Shown: positions 35,401-43,975, counted from the stretch's first letter. The stretch is DNA of 64,000 nt from Ekhidna sp051379705 (GCF_051379705.1 NZ_CP179868.1:62001-126000); one strand, 5' to 3'. Numbers and translations are program-made. The notes: generated by a model not told the origin, from the sequence alone.

Positions 35401-38400
35401 ACCGGAACCTGCACAGGAAGATTTTTATGCCAATGCAGAAGGGATCACACATGATACACACCCGTTCTCCAAGCGAACCTTCGACAGCAGGGGAAGGATA
35501 AAAACCTCTACCTCAGTTGGACAGGAATGGCACACCAATAACAAGCACACGACCTACGGATATAAGTATTATAAGCCAGGTACAGATGACGCCATTGGTA
35601 CATGGAAAATAGTGAACGGACTGCCGGTCAATGACGGAATTTATGGGAACAATGAAGTGAAGCTGAGTGTGGTCATCGATGTGGAAGATAGAAAGTCGCG
35701 AACAGCAGTGGACCCATTGGGTCGGCCTATCACCAGCCAGCTGTATGATGAGGCAGCCGGAAAGTGGTTTGGTTCATACAATGTGTACGACGACTATGGC
35801 CGGGTTCGCTTTGTGATTCCTGCCGCACTCACCAGCACCATTACAGACGCTGCCCAGCTCGGTAGCCTGACACAAGAACAGGTGGACGAGCAAGTATTCC
35901 AATACGAGTACGATCGCTATGGACGTGTGATCCGGAAGAAAGATCCGGGTGCCGGTTGGATTGAATACATCTACGATCAGTGGGATCGTCTCGTCCTTAG
36001 TCGACATGCTGCTCAGCAACTGGATGGGGTTGACTCCTGGACGTTTACCAAGTATGACGCGTGGAATCGTCCGGTTTACTCCGGACAGGTCGTTACTGGT
36101 TTATCCACTCAGGATTTGCGAGATGATGCAGATAATGTCGTGACAAACAACCTGGCACGTTATGAAGATACAGCCAATAGCATGGTGGGCTACACATTGA
36201 ATAGTGCCTTTCCAAATTTGGGAAGCGCTGACTTCACCACTTATGAAATTCATTCCATTAGCTATTACAACAACTACAACTTCCTAACAAACACGAATTG
36301 GGATACGGAAGGTGAAGACTTCACCTTTGGCATGCCGGCAGGTTTTACAGGAGATAGTACAACAAACGTACTCAACCAGGTAACAGGAAGTAAAACTCTG
36401 GTATTAGGCACAGCAGATAAGTGGCTCAACTCAGTGGTGTACTACGATGATCGCCTGCGCGTGATTCAGACAATCACGGAAAACCATCTGGGTGGAACCG
36501 AACGACTGTCTAATGAGATGGACTGGAAAGGTGAGCTGAAAAAGATGATGGTGGAGCATAGCAGCAACACGGAAAATGTGAGCATCATTACCGAGTATGA
36601 GTATGCCCACAACGGACAATTGTTGAAGACCTGGCAGACTATCAATGAGCCGGGTAATACAGGCGATCGGGTGCTGGTGGCTGAATACCACTATAATGTA
36701 CTGGGACAACTCACCGAGAAGAACCTGCACTCTACCGACGAAACCTCCTTCCTGCAATCAGTGGATTATGATTACAACATCAAAGGATGGGTGTCATCAA
36801 TCAATGATGCAGGACTGACAGACGGAGAAGATGACATCTTCGGGATGGAATTCAATTACACGGCTGACGTGATTGTGAATGGCGAAACCATCAATGGACG
36901 GTACGATGGCAATCTCACGTCTATGAACTGGAATACCGATAAAGATCCACTCAACGGTGGCGATGTAGCTGGTCAGGCCATCACCGCCTATACCTATGAT
37001 GAGCGCAACCGTTTAACTAATAGCAATTATGCGACGGACAACTCTGGCAGCTGGACAGGCAATGGTGGCGACTATGATATGAACGCTACCTATGACGATA
37101 GCGGTAATATGGATCAGATTAGTCGCAACGCGACAGGAAATCAGATTGACAACATTCAATATTCATATGAGGCCGGTACGCACCGGTTAGAGAAAGTTGA
37201 AGAGCTGTCTGCGCATGCCGATAGCGACAAAGGCTTCAATGACAAAATAGATATGATTACGGAGTATACCTATGATGCGATGGGCAACATGACCTCCGAC
37301 CAAAACAAAGAGATTGTAGCGATTAACTACAACCACTTGCAACTCGTAGAATCCATCGTTTTTGGTGATGGCACCATGATATCCTATGTCTATGACGCAG
37401 GAGGCGGCCGACTAAGCAAGACCATCACCGATGGAGGAGGGAACGAACTAGGAAAGGTAGACTATGCCGGATTGATCGAGTACAACGACGGCAAAGTGAA
37501 TCAGGTAGCGACAGCAGAAGGCAGAGCCTACAAGCAAAACAATGCCTATCACTACGAGTACTTCCTGACAGATCAGCAAGGCAACAACCGTGTAGCGTTT
37601 GGGTATCTGCCGGAGCGAAAGGTGATCACAGCTACGATGGAGACTGAAAATCCTGAGTTTGACTGGAATGGAGTCAGCCGACTGGCTGAAGAGAATCATA
37701 CACCTACGGGAACACTCAGTGTGGCGCTGAACAACGCAGTAGGAAGAACACTAGGGCCAGCGAAGGTGCTGGACATCCAAACAGGCGATGAAGTAGCCAT
37801 CGATGTGTGGGCACGATATAAAGATGCGCTTGGCACAGCCAACGCCTTTGGCAGTGTATTGAACTCCTTACTTGCGATGACAGGAGGAACAACCACCGAC
37901 GGAGGTGTAGGAGAGGGACTTAACAATACCTTAGGTTCAGGTGGAACCAATCCATTTCCTGTCGTAGGAAATCCTTCAAGCAGCTCAGATGCACCGGATG
38001 CTTATCTGGCCTACTTGTTCTTTGATGAGAACTACAACTATGTAGATGCGCTATCGAGCTATCAGGCAGTAACCGATGCTTCGCTTGAAGCTTGGGCTAA
38101 GCTGGAAACGCCAGAAAAACTCGTCTTTGATCAGCCGGGCTACCTGTTTGTGTATGTAGCCAACGAAAGCCTGGAAGATCAGGAAGTGTACTTTGATGAC
38201 TTGCGCATCGTACATGAAAACAGCACAGCAAGCTTTAAGGTGACGCAGGTAAACGAATACTATCCGTACGGTATGCAGACGGACAAGTCGTGGAGAGCCG
38301 ATGGCTACATCGATCCACAGCTGATGTATCAGAGTGGCTATGCGAGCTACGATAGCCTCACAGGCTACTATGACTTCTTGTTTAGAAGCTATGATCCTGC

Positions 38401-39451
38401 ATTAGGCAGATTCTTTGCGTTTGATCCGATGGCTGCTAGCACACCGAGTTATTCACCGTATCATGCGAATTTCAATAATCCGATCAGCTTTACGGATCCG
38501 CTTGGGTTGAGTCCGAGGGATGGAAGGTTTAAGGATTTTGGAGGTATAGGTGGTGGTGATGATTTCAATTCAGATATGCTGTCACCATTTGGTACTGAAG
38601 ACCCCAGTCGAGCAGATTATTATGAAGCATCTTACTTTAAATGGCAGGCAGATGAGGCGTTTAGAAAGTACTTGCTAGGTGTGGTGGAATATCTGATTAA
38701 TACAGAATTTGGTGGTCAGTGGTCTCAAAATGGTGGAATGTCGGTTTTTAATAATTCAGGACAGGCTAGGGAAGCTCTTAAAAAGTATAATAACAGGCAC
38801 TGGAAATCAACTGCTTATACAGCAGGCGCTCTGAAAGGTAAAGGTGTTGGATTACCTGTGGCAGATATTACGGGAGGGCCTGATTTGACTCCAATAGCAA
38901 CTGGAACAGATACAGGGGCAACAGGAACAACGCCTCCTTCAGTATCTGTTGATTTAGAGATGGGTGGTCAAGCAAATGGGAGTGGTCTTATCGACTTAGC
39001 TAGTGGAAGTTCAGGACAAGAAATAGCTGACTATCTGAGAGATTATAGAATAGCAAGGAGAGAAGGTTTAGCTACAGGTGATAAAGCGAATATTCCTCCT
39101 GCCCCTTATCTTCATGATTTTATAGATGTTGAAACTAGATTTGGTAATTTAGGAGATGCAACAGGATTTGGTGGGATGGCAAGCACAACATCTGGTCACA
39201 GGACTGTCAACGGAAATTCTATTGAAGTAATTGTTATTCCAAGGATAGCAGATTTTGATGGAAACTATAATCCAAATACGACTAATAATCGGGTTGGCGG
39301 TTTTAGGTTCAGTGAAATACAGATAAGGAGTGGGTTAATTTATTCTGAGGCTATTGTTAAAAATGCTTCAAGCCAGGGCTTAATAGTTTTCAGATTTAGA
39401 AATCAGAGATCGGAAGCAAGAGCGTTGTTTAATTACATAAGAGGGCAGTAA
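32456..39451 (+). CDS. Giant RHS protein 2 of locus A with polymorphic C-terminal tip
   Basis: A 2331-aa exported protein. After the signal peptide (ending STYSQ) comes a Gly-rich linker (31-53) and about eight Ig/PKD-like repeats to ~870. A DUF6443-like module follows (SVSYSYSDGAGRPTVTV, ~930-1060), then YD repeats (~1150-1700). The conserved RHS core is 1956-2020 (MYQSGYASYDSLTGYYDF, DPALGRFFAFDP), ending near DPLGLSPRDGRFKDFGG. The last ~310 residues are the tip, with an FGGQWSQNGG motif; I cannot name its activity. By analogy with RHS toxins the tip is the effector. It is the only window copy with intact N-terminus, core and tip, so it is the presumed expressed acceptor for the downstream cassettes. 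Confidence 0.85.
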   Translation: MYRSLLLLAILFASVSTYSQCIICPPDKPIDDGGGGSGGGGTGGGGGTGGGGSSLTLTFSGEENPTYNSTYTYSVEVLSGFHQSSSYTVSGGQKISESLGSIQVKWNQYGNKWVKVTAQIGGNYHDKTVNVNVTGPLTAGSISASSSANVCYNRNPSNINNNVAASGGDGTHSYTWQQSTNGGSSWSNAGGATSAPTSFNPPSLTSNRKYRRKVTSNGQTKYSNVISYSVYDELDPRTITYTGGNVNPGGSVSMTGVEATGGTETYAYQWRKKTTGGYSNISGKTGKNLGSVTQHVTTTYQRKVTSCGTKYSNEITVTSNLVAGGISSSSGTQLYYGQDPDPITHAAATGGDGSYVYQWRVSDNQGASWTNLGSTTTSPQAYDPPALTSETWYRIRVTSDGVIKSKTIKFLVYPELVNYDINYTGPSVIPMGETVSITGSTPFGGSGSYAYQWQRKTTGSYEDIPGATGKNLAAIVQDVTTTYKRITMAAQIEESDGVMVETQLNPGNIGADMYLCDGDPTIINSVEDASGGSGEYTYAWYRSAINGELDLWEGVGGNYKNYDRQLTAESEPRLYKRTVTSGNVTMESNIILVTPMTLENGGTLTYTGGNVPQGATPSVITGNDIDLDEGLSGVMYQWSKKTLSESTFAPISGADDISYTPTEPLNEPTYFQRTATLCGINKSAEVFIDLEYPPLLVGSLTPTDTYFCYDCDPGAIVGDEPTGGTGTYEYQWQVQTKFTGEWVDIEGFEDSQSKDFDPEAPGSSTFATLWTYRRVVTSYNQTVANDPVIIRRDIRVTPGEITYPTNPCMNTPIGLIRGYEPSGGMGGYTYSWEVNDGSGSGYQPLASGLTDPNIQYSGTLTQEIKFKRSVTASDGTTATTSELVITPYDCSPDDFNYVRVEVPKSPVSSGLSLTNLTPTDKSVSYSYSDGAGRPTVTVAVAAGQNQEDIVAFNHYSISDGRQDKSYLPFYSDSSIPGMTFTQPEPAQEDFYANAEGITHDTHPFSKRTFDSRGRIKTSTSVGQEWHTNNKHTTYGYKYYKPGTDDAIGTWKIVNGLPVNDGIYGNNEVKLSVVIDVEDRKSRTAVDPLGRPITSQLYDEAAGKWFGSYNVYDDYGRVRFVIPAALTSTITDAAQLGSLTQEQVDEQVFQYEYDRYGRVIRKKDPGAGWIEYIYDQWDRLVLSRHAAQQLDGVDSWTFTKYDAWNRPVYSGQVVTGLSTQDLRDDADNVVTNNLARYEDTANSMVGYTLNSAFPNLGSADFTTYEIHSISYYNNYNFLTNTNWDTEGEDFTFGMPAGFTGDSTTNVLNQVTGSKTLVLGTADKWLNSVVYYDDRLRVIQTITENHLGGTERLSNEMDWKGELKKMMVEHSSNTENVSIITEYEYAHNGQLLKTWQTINEPGNTGDRVLVAEYHYNVLGQLTEKNLHSTDETSFLQSVDYDYNIKGWVSSINDAGLTDGEDDIFGMEFNYTADVIVNGETINGRYDGNLTSMNWNTDKDPLNGGDVAGQAITAYTYDERNRLTNSNYATDNSGSWTGNGGDYDMNATYDDSGNMDQISRNATGNQIDNIQYSYEAGTHRLEKVEELSAHADSDKGFNDKIDMITEYTYDAMGNMTSDQNKEIVAINYNHLQLVESIVFGDGTMISYVYDAGGGRLSKTITDGGGNELGKVDYAGLIEYNDGKVNQVATAEGRAYKQNNAYHYEYFLTDQQGNNRVAFGYLPERKVITATMETENPEFDWNGVSRLAEENHTPTGTLSVALNNAVGRTLGPAKVLDIQTGDEVAIDVWARYKDALGTANAFGSVLNSLLAMTGGTTTDGGVGEGLNNTLGSGGTNPFPVVGNPSSSSDAPDAYLAYLFFDENYNYVDALSSYQAVTDASLEAWAKLETPEKLVFDQPGYLFVYVANESLEDQEVYFDDLRIVHENSTASFKVTQVNEYYPYGMQTDKSWRADGYIDPQLMYQSGYASYDSLTGYYDFLFRSYDPALGRFFAFDPMAASTPSYSPYHANFNNPISFTDPLGLSPRDGRFKDFGGIGGGDDFNSDMLSPFGTEDPSRADYYEASYFKWQADEAFRKYLLGVVEYLINTEFGGQWSQNGGMSVFNNSGQAREALKKYNNRHWKSTAYTAGALKGKGVGLPVADITGGPDLTPIATGTDTGATGTTPPSVSVDLEMGGQANGSGLIDLASGSSGQEIADYLRDYRIARREGLATGDKANIPPAPYLHDFIDVETRFGNLGDATGFGGMASTTSGHRTVNGNSIEVIVIPRIADFDGNYNPNTTNNRVGGFRFSEIQIRSGLIYSEAIVKNASSQGLIVFRFRNQRSEARALFNYIRGQ

Positions 39452-39453
39452 AG

Positions 39454-40062
39454 ATGAAGGTATTTCTATTTACAACAATGGTCATTTTATTGGGGGTAAT
39501 GCCTTGTCTCGGCAACGTGATAGAAAATGAATTTGAGTTTGATTCTTTAGAATATAAAGCATTGGTTTGTTTGATAGATGAACTAACTTCTAAAAGTTAT
39601 CTGAATAAAGATGTTCTTATTCCCCTAGATTTTGAAGAAGATTTTGAGGACTTTAAATCAAGCGATTTATATAGTAATGAATATCTCTGTTTGATTACGG
39701 AACCAGAAGATATTTATGATCCTGCTTACGTTGGTTTTTCAAAGCAACTCTCAGATAATTTGAGAGTTGCTAAAGACAGTACGAGAAAAGGTTATGTTCC
39801 TAAAGAATTTTCTCCCCCTGAAAATGTATCTGTTGTTAACTATAAGAAGTTTATTGATCTAAAAAATACAAATTCATATCTATTTACAGTACGACAGCAT
39901 ATTAGGTACGAGGATATTAGTTTGGTACAAATCCACGTAACGCCTTATGAAAAGTCCTACAACCCTTTTGAATATACATTTTATATGTACTTTAACAGAG
40001 GACAATTAGTCAATTGGAATATAACAATTGAAGAAGACTTGGACTTTGATATTGATTGTTAA
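39454..40062 (+). CDS. Candidate immunity protein for the main RHS tip
   Basis: A 202-aa protein with a signal peptide (ends near MPCLGN) starting 2 nt after the RHS stop. It is acidic (EEDFEDFKSSD, EEDLDFDIDC) and has no recognised family. Tight spacing and an exported location fit an immunity protein that neutralises the adjacent tip in the periplasm. Function is inferred from context only. Confidence 0.6.
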   Translation: MKVFLFTTMVILLGVMPCLGNVIENEFEFDSLEYKALVCLIDELTSKSYLNKDVLIPLDFEEDFEDFKSSDLYSNEYLCLITEPEDIYDPAYVGFSKQLSDNLRVAKDSTRKGYVPKEFSPPENVSVVNYKKFIDLKNTNSYLFTVRQHIRYEDISLVQIHVTPYEKSYNPFEYTFYMYFNRGQLVNWNITIEEDLDFDIDC

Positions 40063-40063
40063 T

Positions 40064-40106
40064 CTAAACTAGGCGTAGGATGTACACAAAAAATAGACTC
40101 TAGGCG
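40064..40106 (+). mobile_element. REP2 left-end fragment
   Basis: CTAAACTAGGCGTAGGATGT followed by ACACAAAAAATA and a CTAGGCG repeat matches the left end of the RAYT2 element at 57902. Only the end is present, immediately after the main immunity gene. It marks a RAYT2-type junction at the start of the cassette array. Confidence 0.7.
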
Positions 40107-40268
40107 TCAATGGTGGGATGGTGTTGTTCAGACTGTTGGTCCATACATACCAAGATGATGGGTAAGATTTATGACATGGACAGTTTTGGGAAATTAATAA
40201 CCGAAATAATTGATCGTGGATACGATATTGATTACCCCAACTGGCGCGGAAGTTACTTCCGTGCCTAA
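40107..40268 (+). pseudogene. Remnant of a toxin-tip end and immunity start
   Basis: Between the REP2 fragment and REP1 a frame ends GVVQTVGPYIPR-stop at 40158. Its TGA overlaps an ATGATG at 40155 that opens a 37-codon frame (MMGKIYDMDSFGKL...) running into REP1 and ending NWRGSYFRA. The stop-start overlap is like the toxin-immunity junctions elsewhere in the array, so I read this as the scar of a lost cassette. Confidence 0.4.
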
Positions 40269-40481
40269 TTGTTTAAAGTAAATAACAAAGCTTACCATAA
40301 GTAGACTTCCACAGCTACCGCAAGTCTTCCAGCTAGGGTTGTGTGATGGCGTGACTTGTGGTCGGTTTAAGTAAAACACATCAAAGCCCACCTTCATAGT
40401 TTTTTCTTCCCCTCAGAGTCACCCCAGGGCTGGGAGAGAAGGGAGGACTCTGAGGAATCACTGTTAGCAGTATATTAGCTG
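40243..40481 (+). repeat. REP1 plus 239-bp cassette leader, copy 1
   Basis: REP1 (GGCGCGGAAG-tta-CTTCCGTGCC, 40243-40265) starts a 239-bp block that recurs with the same length and nearly the same sequence at 44856-45094 and 50140-50378, each ending at the ATG of an RHS core. Its first 67 bases are the RAYT1 left end. It includes an inverted repeat CCTCAGAGTC/GACTCTGAGG (40411-40420 with 40446-40455). An in-frame TAG lies two codons before the core ATG. Confidence 0.85.
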
Positions 40482-41555
40482 ATGTATCAGAGTGGCTATG
40501 CAAGCTACGATAGCCTGACGGGCTACTATGACTTCTTGTTTAGAAGCTATGATCCTGCATTAGGCAGATTCTTTGCGTTTGATCCGATGGCTGCTAGCAC
40601 ACCGAGTTATTCGCCTTATCATGCGAACTTCAACAATCCGATCAGTTTTACTGATCCGCTTGGGTTGAGTCCGAGGGATAGTAGGTTTAAAGATTTTGGA
40701 GGGTTTAATAGTGGAGATGGACTCTCAAATGATGATGGTTGGATGACTATGGAACCTTTGGGTTTTATTAACGCCTTAAGTGGACCAGACGTTACTCGAG
40801 TTAGACCTCTTTCAAATATCGTGAAGAATTTAATGGGAAGTGATTTTGGTGGAAGCTGGTCACAGGGTGGTGGATTTACTTATTTTGGTTCTCAATTGGA
40901 GGCTGAAAATGCAGTAGATAGATATTTCAATCATCATGGTTGGCAAAGTGTGAAAGGAGGCAGATCAGGCTTTAAGGGTAGATTCATGTTAGAAAATAAT
41001 AAGCAAAAATTTGATATGATTATGAATGATATTGAAGCTGATGTTTCAAGTGGACAAGGTGATATAGTTGCTTCATTAGGCCCAGGTGATTGTCCTGTAT
41101 GTGATGCAGTTAAGAATCTATGGGATTTAGCTATTACACCATTGATGGGTTATGAACCTGATGATAGTCGTTTTGGTATTACAACCGCTGGCTATGTTTT
41201 AGTAACTGATGGATTTGCTGGAGGTGAGGAAACAAGAAAAGTAGACGTTATCCTTGGTGAAATGGAAGTTCCATATTTGAGTGCCATTGGTTATAATAAT
41301 AAAGGCATTCTAGGAATGTTGGGTAGTTGGTCAGGAGGTGCTGATCTTGGAATGGAATTAGGTGATTTTCTTGATCAGTATTCGGTTTATAAAAAAAATG
41401 ATTCTACTTGGGTTCTTGAAGTTACCGATGAGGAGTATAAGGTTTTTCAAAGATATTCGAATGGTAATGATACTCTCTTTCTGAAAAGTAGAAACCCACT
41501 TTTTAGAGACAGAGGTTTTGATAAAAGAACTGGAACATATATACCAATTGATTAG
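40482..41555 (+). CDS. Orphan RHS core-tip cassette 1
   Basis: A 357-codon frame that starts inside the conserved core (MYQSGYASYDSLTGYYDF) and lacks signal peptide and YD repeats, so it cannot be exported on its own. After DPLGLSPRDSRFKDFGG comes a distinct tip with the FGGSWSQGGG motif shared with the main tip and cassette 3, then an unrecognised ~200-residue C-terminus (GDCPVCDAVKNL, YKVFQRYSNGNDTL). It is probably a silent donor unit; the core ATG may be just the internal Met. A MORN-type immunity candidate follows 5 nt later. Confidence 0.75.
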   Translation: MYQSGYASYDSLTGYYDFLFRSYDPALGRFFAFDPMAASTPSYSPYHANFNNPISFTDPLGLSPRDSRFKDFGGFNSGDGLSNDDGWMTMEPLGFINALSGPDVTRVRPLSNIVKNLMGSDFGGSWSQGGGFTYFGSQLEAENAVDRYFNHHGWQSVKGGRSGFKGRFMLENNKQKFDMIMNDIEADVSSGQGDIVASLGPGDCPVCDAVKNLWDLAITPLMGYEPDDSRFGITTAGYVLVTDGFAGGEETRKVDVILGEMEVPYLSAIGYNNKGILGMLGSWSGGADLGMELGDFLDQYSVYKKNDSTWVLEVTDEEYKVFQRYSNGNDTLFLKSRNPLFRDRGFDKRTGTYIPID

Positions 41556-41560
41556 AAAAA

Positions 41561-42334
41561 ATGGATATTAAAATCAGCTACATAATACTTTCACTGGTTT
41601 TTATTTCTTGTGGAAAGAACACAAAAGAAACACACTACTCTAATGGAAGTACACGGGAAGTTGTTGATCTGTTGGATGAGATGAGGCATGGGGATTATTA
41701 TGCATATCATCAAAATGGTAATTTATGGAAGAGGGGTACGTTTGTTAACGATACCCTTGAGGGTAAAATGTCGATTTATTACTCAAATGGAAAGCTGATG
41801 CTAGAACGTAATTACGTCAAGGGAAAAATTGAGGGAAGACAAATTAGTTATTGGCAAAATGGAAAATTTAACGAAATCCTTCATTTTGAAAATGATAAAC
41901 CACATGGAGACTACTTCTATTTAGATAGCTTAAATGGTGATACCATTGCATTTATGAACTATTTTCAAGACTCAATAAGGTATAAAAAGGTATTTACTTT
42001 TAGTGGAAACTTCCAAGAACATTATATGTACTACGATGTTAACTACGATAGCACTTCCGAGGGCAATACGCAGATATGTTTTGAAATATTCTCACCAGTA
42101 GATATTGGATTAAGACTTGAAATTGGTGAATTCAATGATGATTATATGATTACCAAAAACTATGATTTGATTAGTACAATTTTTGCCAAAAACACATTTG
42201 GAAAATCAATTTGTTATGATCTTTCTAATCATGAATCAGATTATATAAGAGGTAATCTTCTTGAATTTAATAATGAAGGGATGGTATTAGGAGCAGTTTA
42301 TATTGATGAGCCAATCAAGAAGTCGATAGAATAA
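41561..42334 (+). CDS. MORN_2 lipoprotein, candidate immunity for cassette 1
   Basis: A 257-aa lipoprotein (signal ends LVFISCGKN) with MORN_2 repeats (about 30-110: YYSNGKLMLERNYVKGKIEG). The family is annotated as YwqK-type antitoxin in other bacteria. It starts 5 nt after the cassette 1 stop, which supports an immunity role against that tip. The C-terminal half is a beta-rich domain of unknown type. A relative is encoded at 26708-27439. Confidence 0.65.
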   Translation: MDIKISYIILSLVFISCGKNTKETHYSNGSTREVVDLLDEMRHGDYYAYHQNGNLWKRGTFVNDTLEGKMSIYYSNGKLMLERNYVKGKIEGRQISYWQNGKFNEILHFENDKPHGDYFYLDSLNGDTIAFMNYFQDSIRYKKVFTFSGNFQEHYMYYDVNYDSTSEGNTQICFEIFSPVDIGLRLEIGEFNDDYMITKNYDLISTIFAKNTFGKSICYDLSNHESDYIRGNLLEFNNEGMVLGAVYIDEPIKKSIE

Positions 42335-42385
42335 TCCCTAACCAACACAACCATCCACTCACACTCAATCAAGTAAAACACATCA

Positions 42386-42419
42386 AAGCCCACCTTCATC
42401 GTTTGTTGGTGGGTTTTTT
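42386..42419 (+). terminator. Cassette-end terminator, copy 1
   Basis: AAAGCCCACC, a TTCAT-containing loop, and GGTGGG followed by six T. The same block, usually preceded by AATCAAGTAAAACACATC, recurs at 50658-50692 and in weaker form at 53475 and 56722. It is a shared 3-prime end of cassettes. Confidence 0.85.
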
Positions 42420-42602
42420 ATTGGAGGGGGTGGAGTGGGTAATGCAACAAAATATAACTTTCTAAGATTTCAAGCATTTAAATAAAGGTTTATGTCTTTT
42501 TTTGGTAGTAAAGGGGTATGCTAGTGAATATGTTTTAGGCTTAGAAGTTCTTCAAATGGATCAGGTAGACACCTGATGCTATAAACTATAACTTTTAGAA
42601 AA

Positions 42603-42894
42603 ATGGAATGTAAATACTGCGGTGGGAAATGTCATAAAAAAGGAGTGATCAACGGCAATCAGCAGTATTGGTGTACGCAATGCCATAAATATCAGCGTGC
42701 TGAGTACAAGTATGAGGCATACAAAGTGAGTGATGAGGCCATAGCAAACTTCACCAAAGAAGGAGTAGGTATTCGCAGTGCCAGCAGACTACTAAATATT
42801 TCTCAATCAACCGTGATCAGTCGGATTCGCAAGATTGCCACCGACACCAAAAAACCACCTATTTCCCAACTGGCGCGGAAGTTACTTCCGTGCC
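42603..42894 (+). pseudogene. IS1-family transposase N-terminal fragment
   Basis: The frame starts MECKYCGGKCHKKGVINGNQ, a zinc ribbon (CxxC...CxxC) as in IS1 InsA, followed by a helix-turn-helix (GIRSASRLLNISQSTVISRI). It is cut after ~90 residues by REP1 at 42872, so the catalytic DDE part is gone. Bases around 42506-42560 may be the IS left end. It is another gene broken exactly at a REP1 junction. Confidence 0.75.
42872..42894 (+). repeat. REP1 palindrome, short-leader type
   Basis: GGCGCGGAAG-tta-CTTCCGTGCC is followed by TTCCGATCCTCCACAG and the core ATG at 42914. The same short leader occurs at 47902 and 56876. The terminal GTG of the REP is in frame with the core. Confidence 0.88.
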
Positions 42895-43975
42895 TTCCGA
42901 TCCTCCACAGTTGATGTATCAGAGTGGCTATGCGAGCTACGATAGCCTTACAGGCTACTATGACTTCTTGTTTAGAAGCTATGATCCAGCCTTAGGACGG
43001 TTCTTTGCGTTTGATCCGATGGCATCAAGCACACCGAGTTATTCTCCGTATCATGCGAACTTCAATAATCCGATCAGTTTTGTTGATCCTCTTGGATTGA
43101 GTCCGAGTGACTATAGACTCAAAGACTTTGGTGGTAACGAAAATGCTAATGATGGCATGTATACTGGAGACTTTGGACCTGGAATGTTGGGATCAGGAGG
43201 ATTAGGAAATATTAATGCTTTAGCAGGACCTGATGCGGTTTATGGTCAAGCGAATTGGGCAATACAAAATGGGTTCTGGGATGCAATACCTGATGGCTAT
43301 TACGTTAATGATGGAGGTGGTAATTTTGAACGAGTTTCCAATAAGCGTCGGGTGAAAATTTACGTGGTGGAAACTGGTAGCGGCGTTTATTGGACACCTT
43401 TTAGGGAAAATTTTGAAGGTATAGATGGAATATTAAGGGTAGATCAAGATTGGATAACTGGGAAACAGGCTGAGGAATTGCTTCAACAATCTGGGGGGAA
43501 TACTACAGTTTACGTTGAAGAGGATGGGGTTGGTCATGTGTATGTTGATGTAGATGGGACTGTGTATTCATATGGTAGGTATTTAGGATCTGATTCTCCC
43601 ATGTTGGGTGAATTTGGTCCTGTAGGTCCTGGTGTTTTAATTAAGCTGAAGGGTTCTGCTGCTAAGAATTTCATTAAGACTAGAACTGAAAAGTATCCTA
43701 CACGAACATTTTCATTTAATGGGGATACTAAAGCTATACGAGGATTCTTTGATAATTTATACAATAGTGGAACTCCAATAGAAGGAAGACCTTCTAGCAG
43801 AGTTGTTGATAGGTACTATTTGTTAGGTAATAATTGCACCACTGGGGTATGTAATGGATTGAGAGCTGGAGGAATAAATGTTCCAGTCATTCAAACTCCA
43901 GCTGCATTCATACGACACATGATGAACTACTACAATCAATCAACCATTCCAATAACAAATCCTAGAATAAGATGA
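42890..43975 (+). CDS. Orphan RHS cassette 2, permuted papain-like tip
   Basis: The core (MYQSG at 42914) is followed by a pretoxin segment (residues ~70-200) that is identical in DNA to cassette 4. The C-terminus then diverges. It contains GVGHVYVDVDG, a GTVYSYGRY segment and NNCTTGVCNGLRAGG. This His-then-Cys order is what I expect of a circularly permuted NlpC/P60 or YiiX-like cysteine hydrolase, so the tip may cleave peptidoglycan or an acyl/peptide bond. The only possible upstream start is the GTG inside REP1. The stop overlaps the next ATG (ATGA). Confidence 0.72.
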   Translation: MPSDPPQLMYQSGYASYDSLTGYYDFLFRSYDPALGRFFAFDPMASSTPSYSPYHANFNNPISFVDPLGLSPSDYRLKDFGGNENANDGMYTGDFGPGMLGSGGLGNINALAGPDAVYGQANWAIQNGFWDAIPDGYYVNDGGGNFERVSNKRRVKIYVVETGSGVYWTPFRENFEGIDGILRVDQDWITGKQAEELLQQSGGNTTVYVEEDGVGHVYVDVDGTVYSYGRYLGSDSPMLGEFGPVGPGVLIKLKGSAAKNFIKTRTEKYPTRTFSFNGDTKAIRGFFDNLYNSGTPIEGRPSSRVVDRYYLLGNNCTTGVCNGLRAGGINVPVIQTPAAFIRHMMNYYNQSTIPITNPRIR

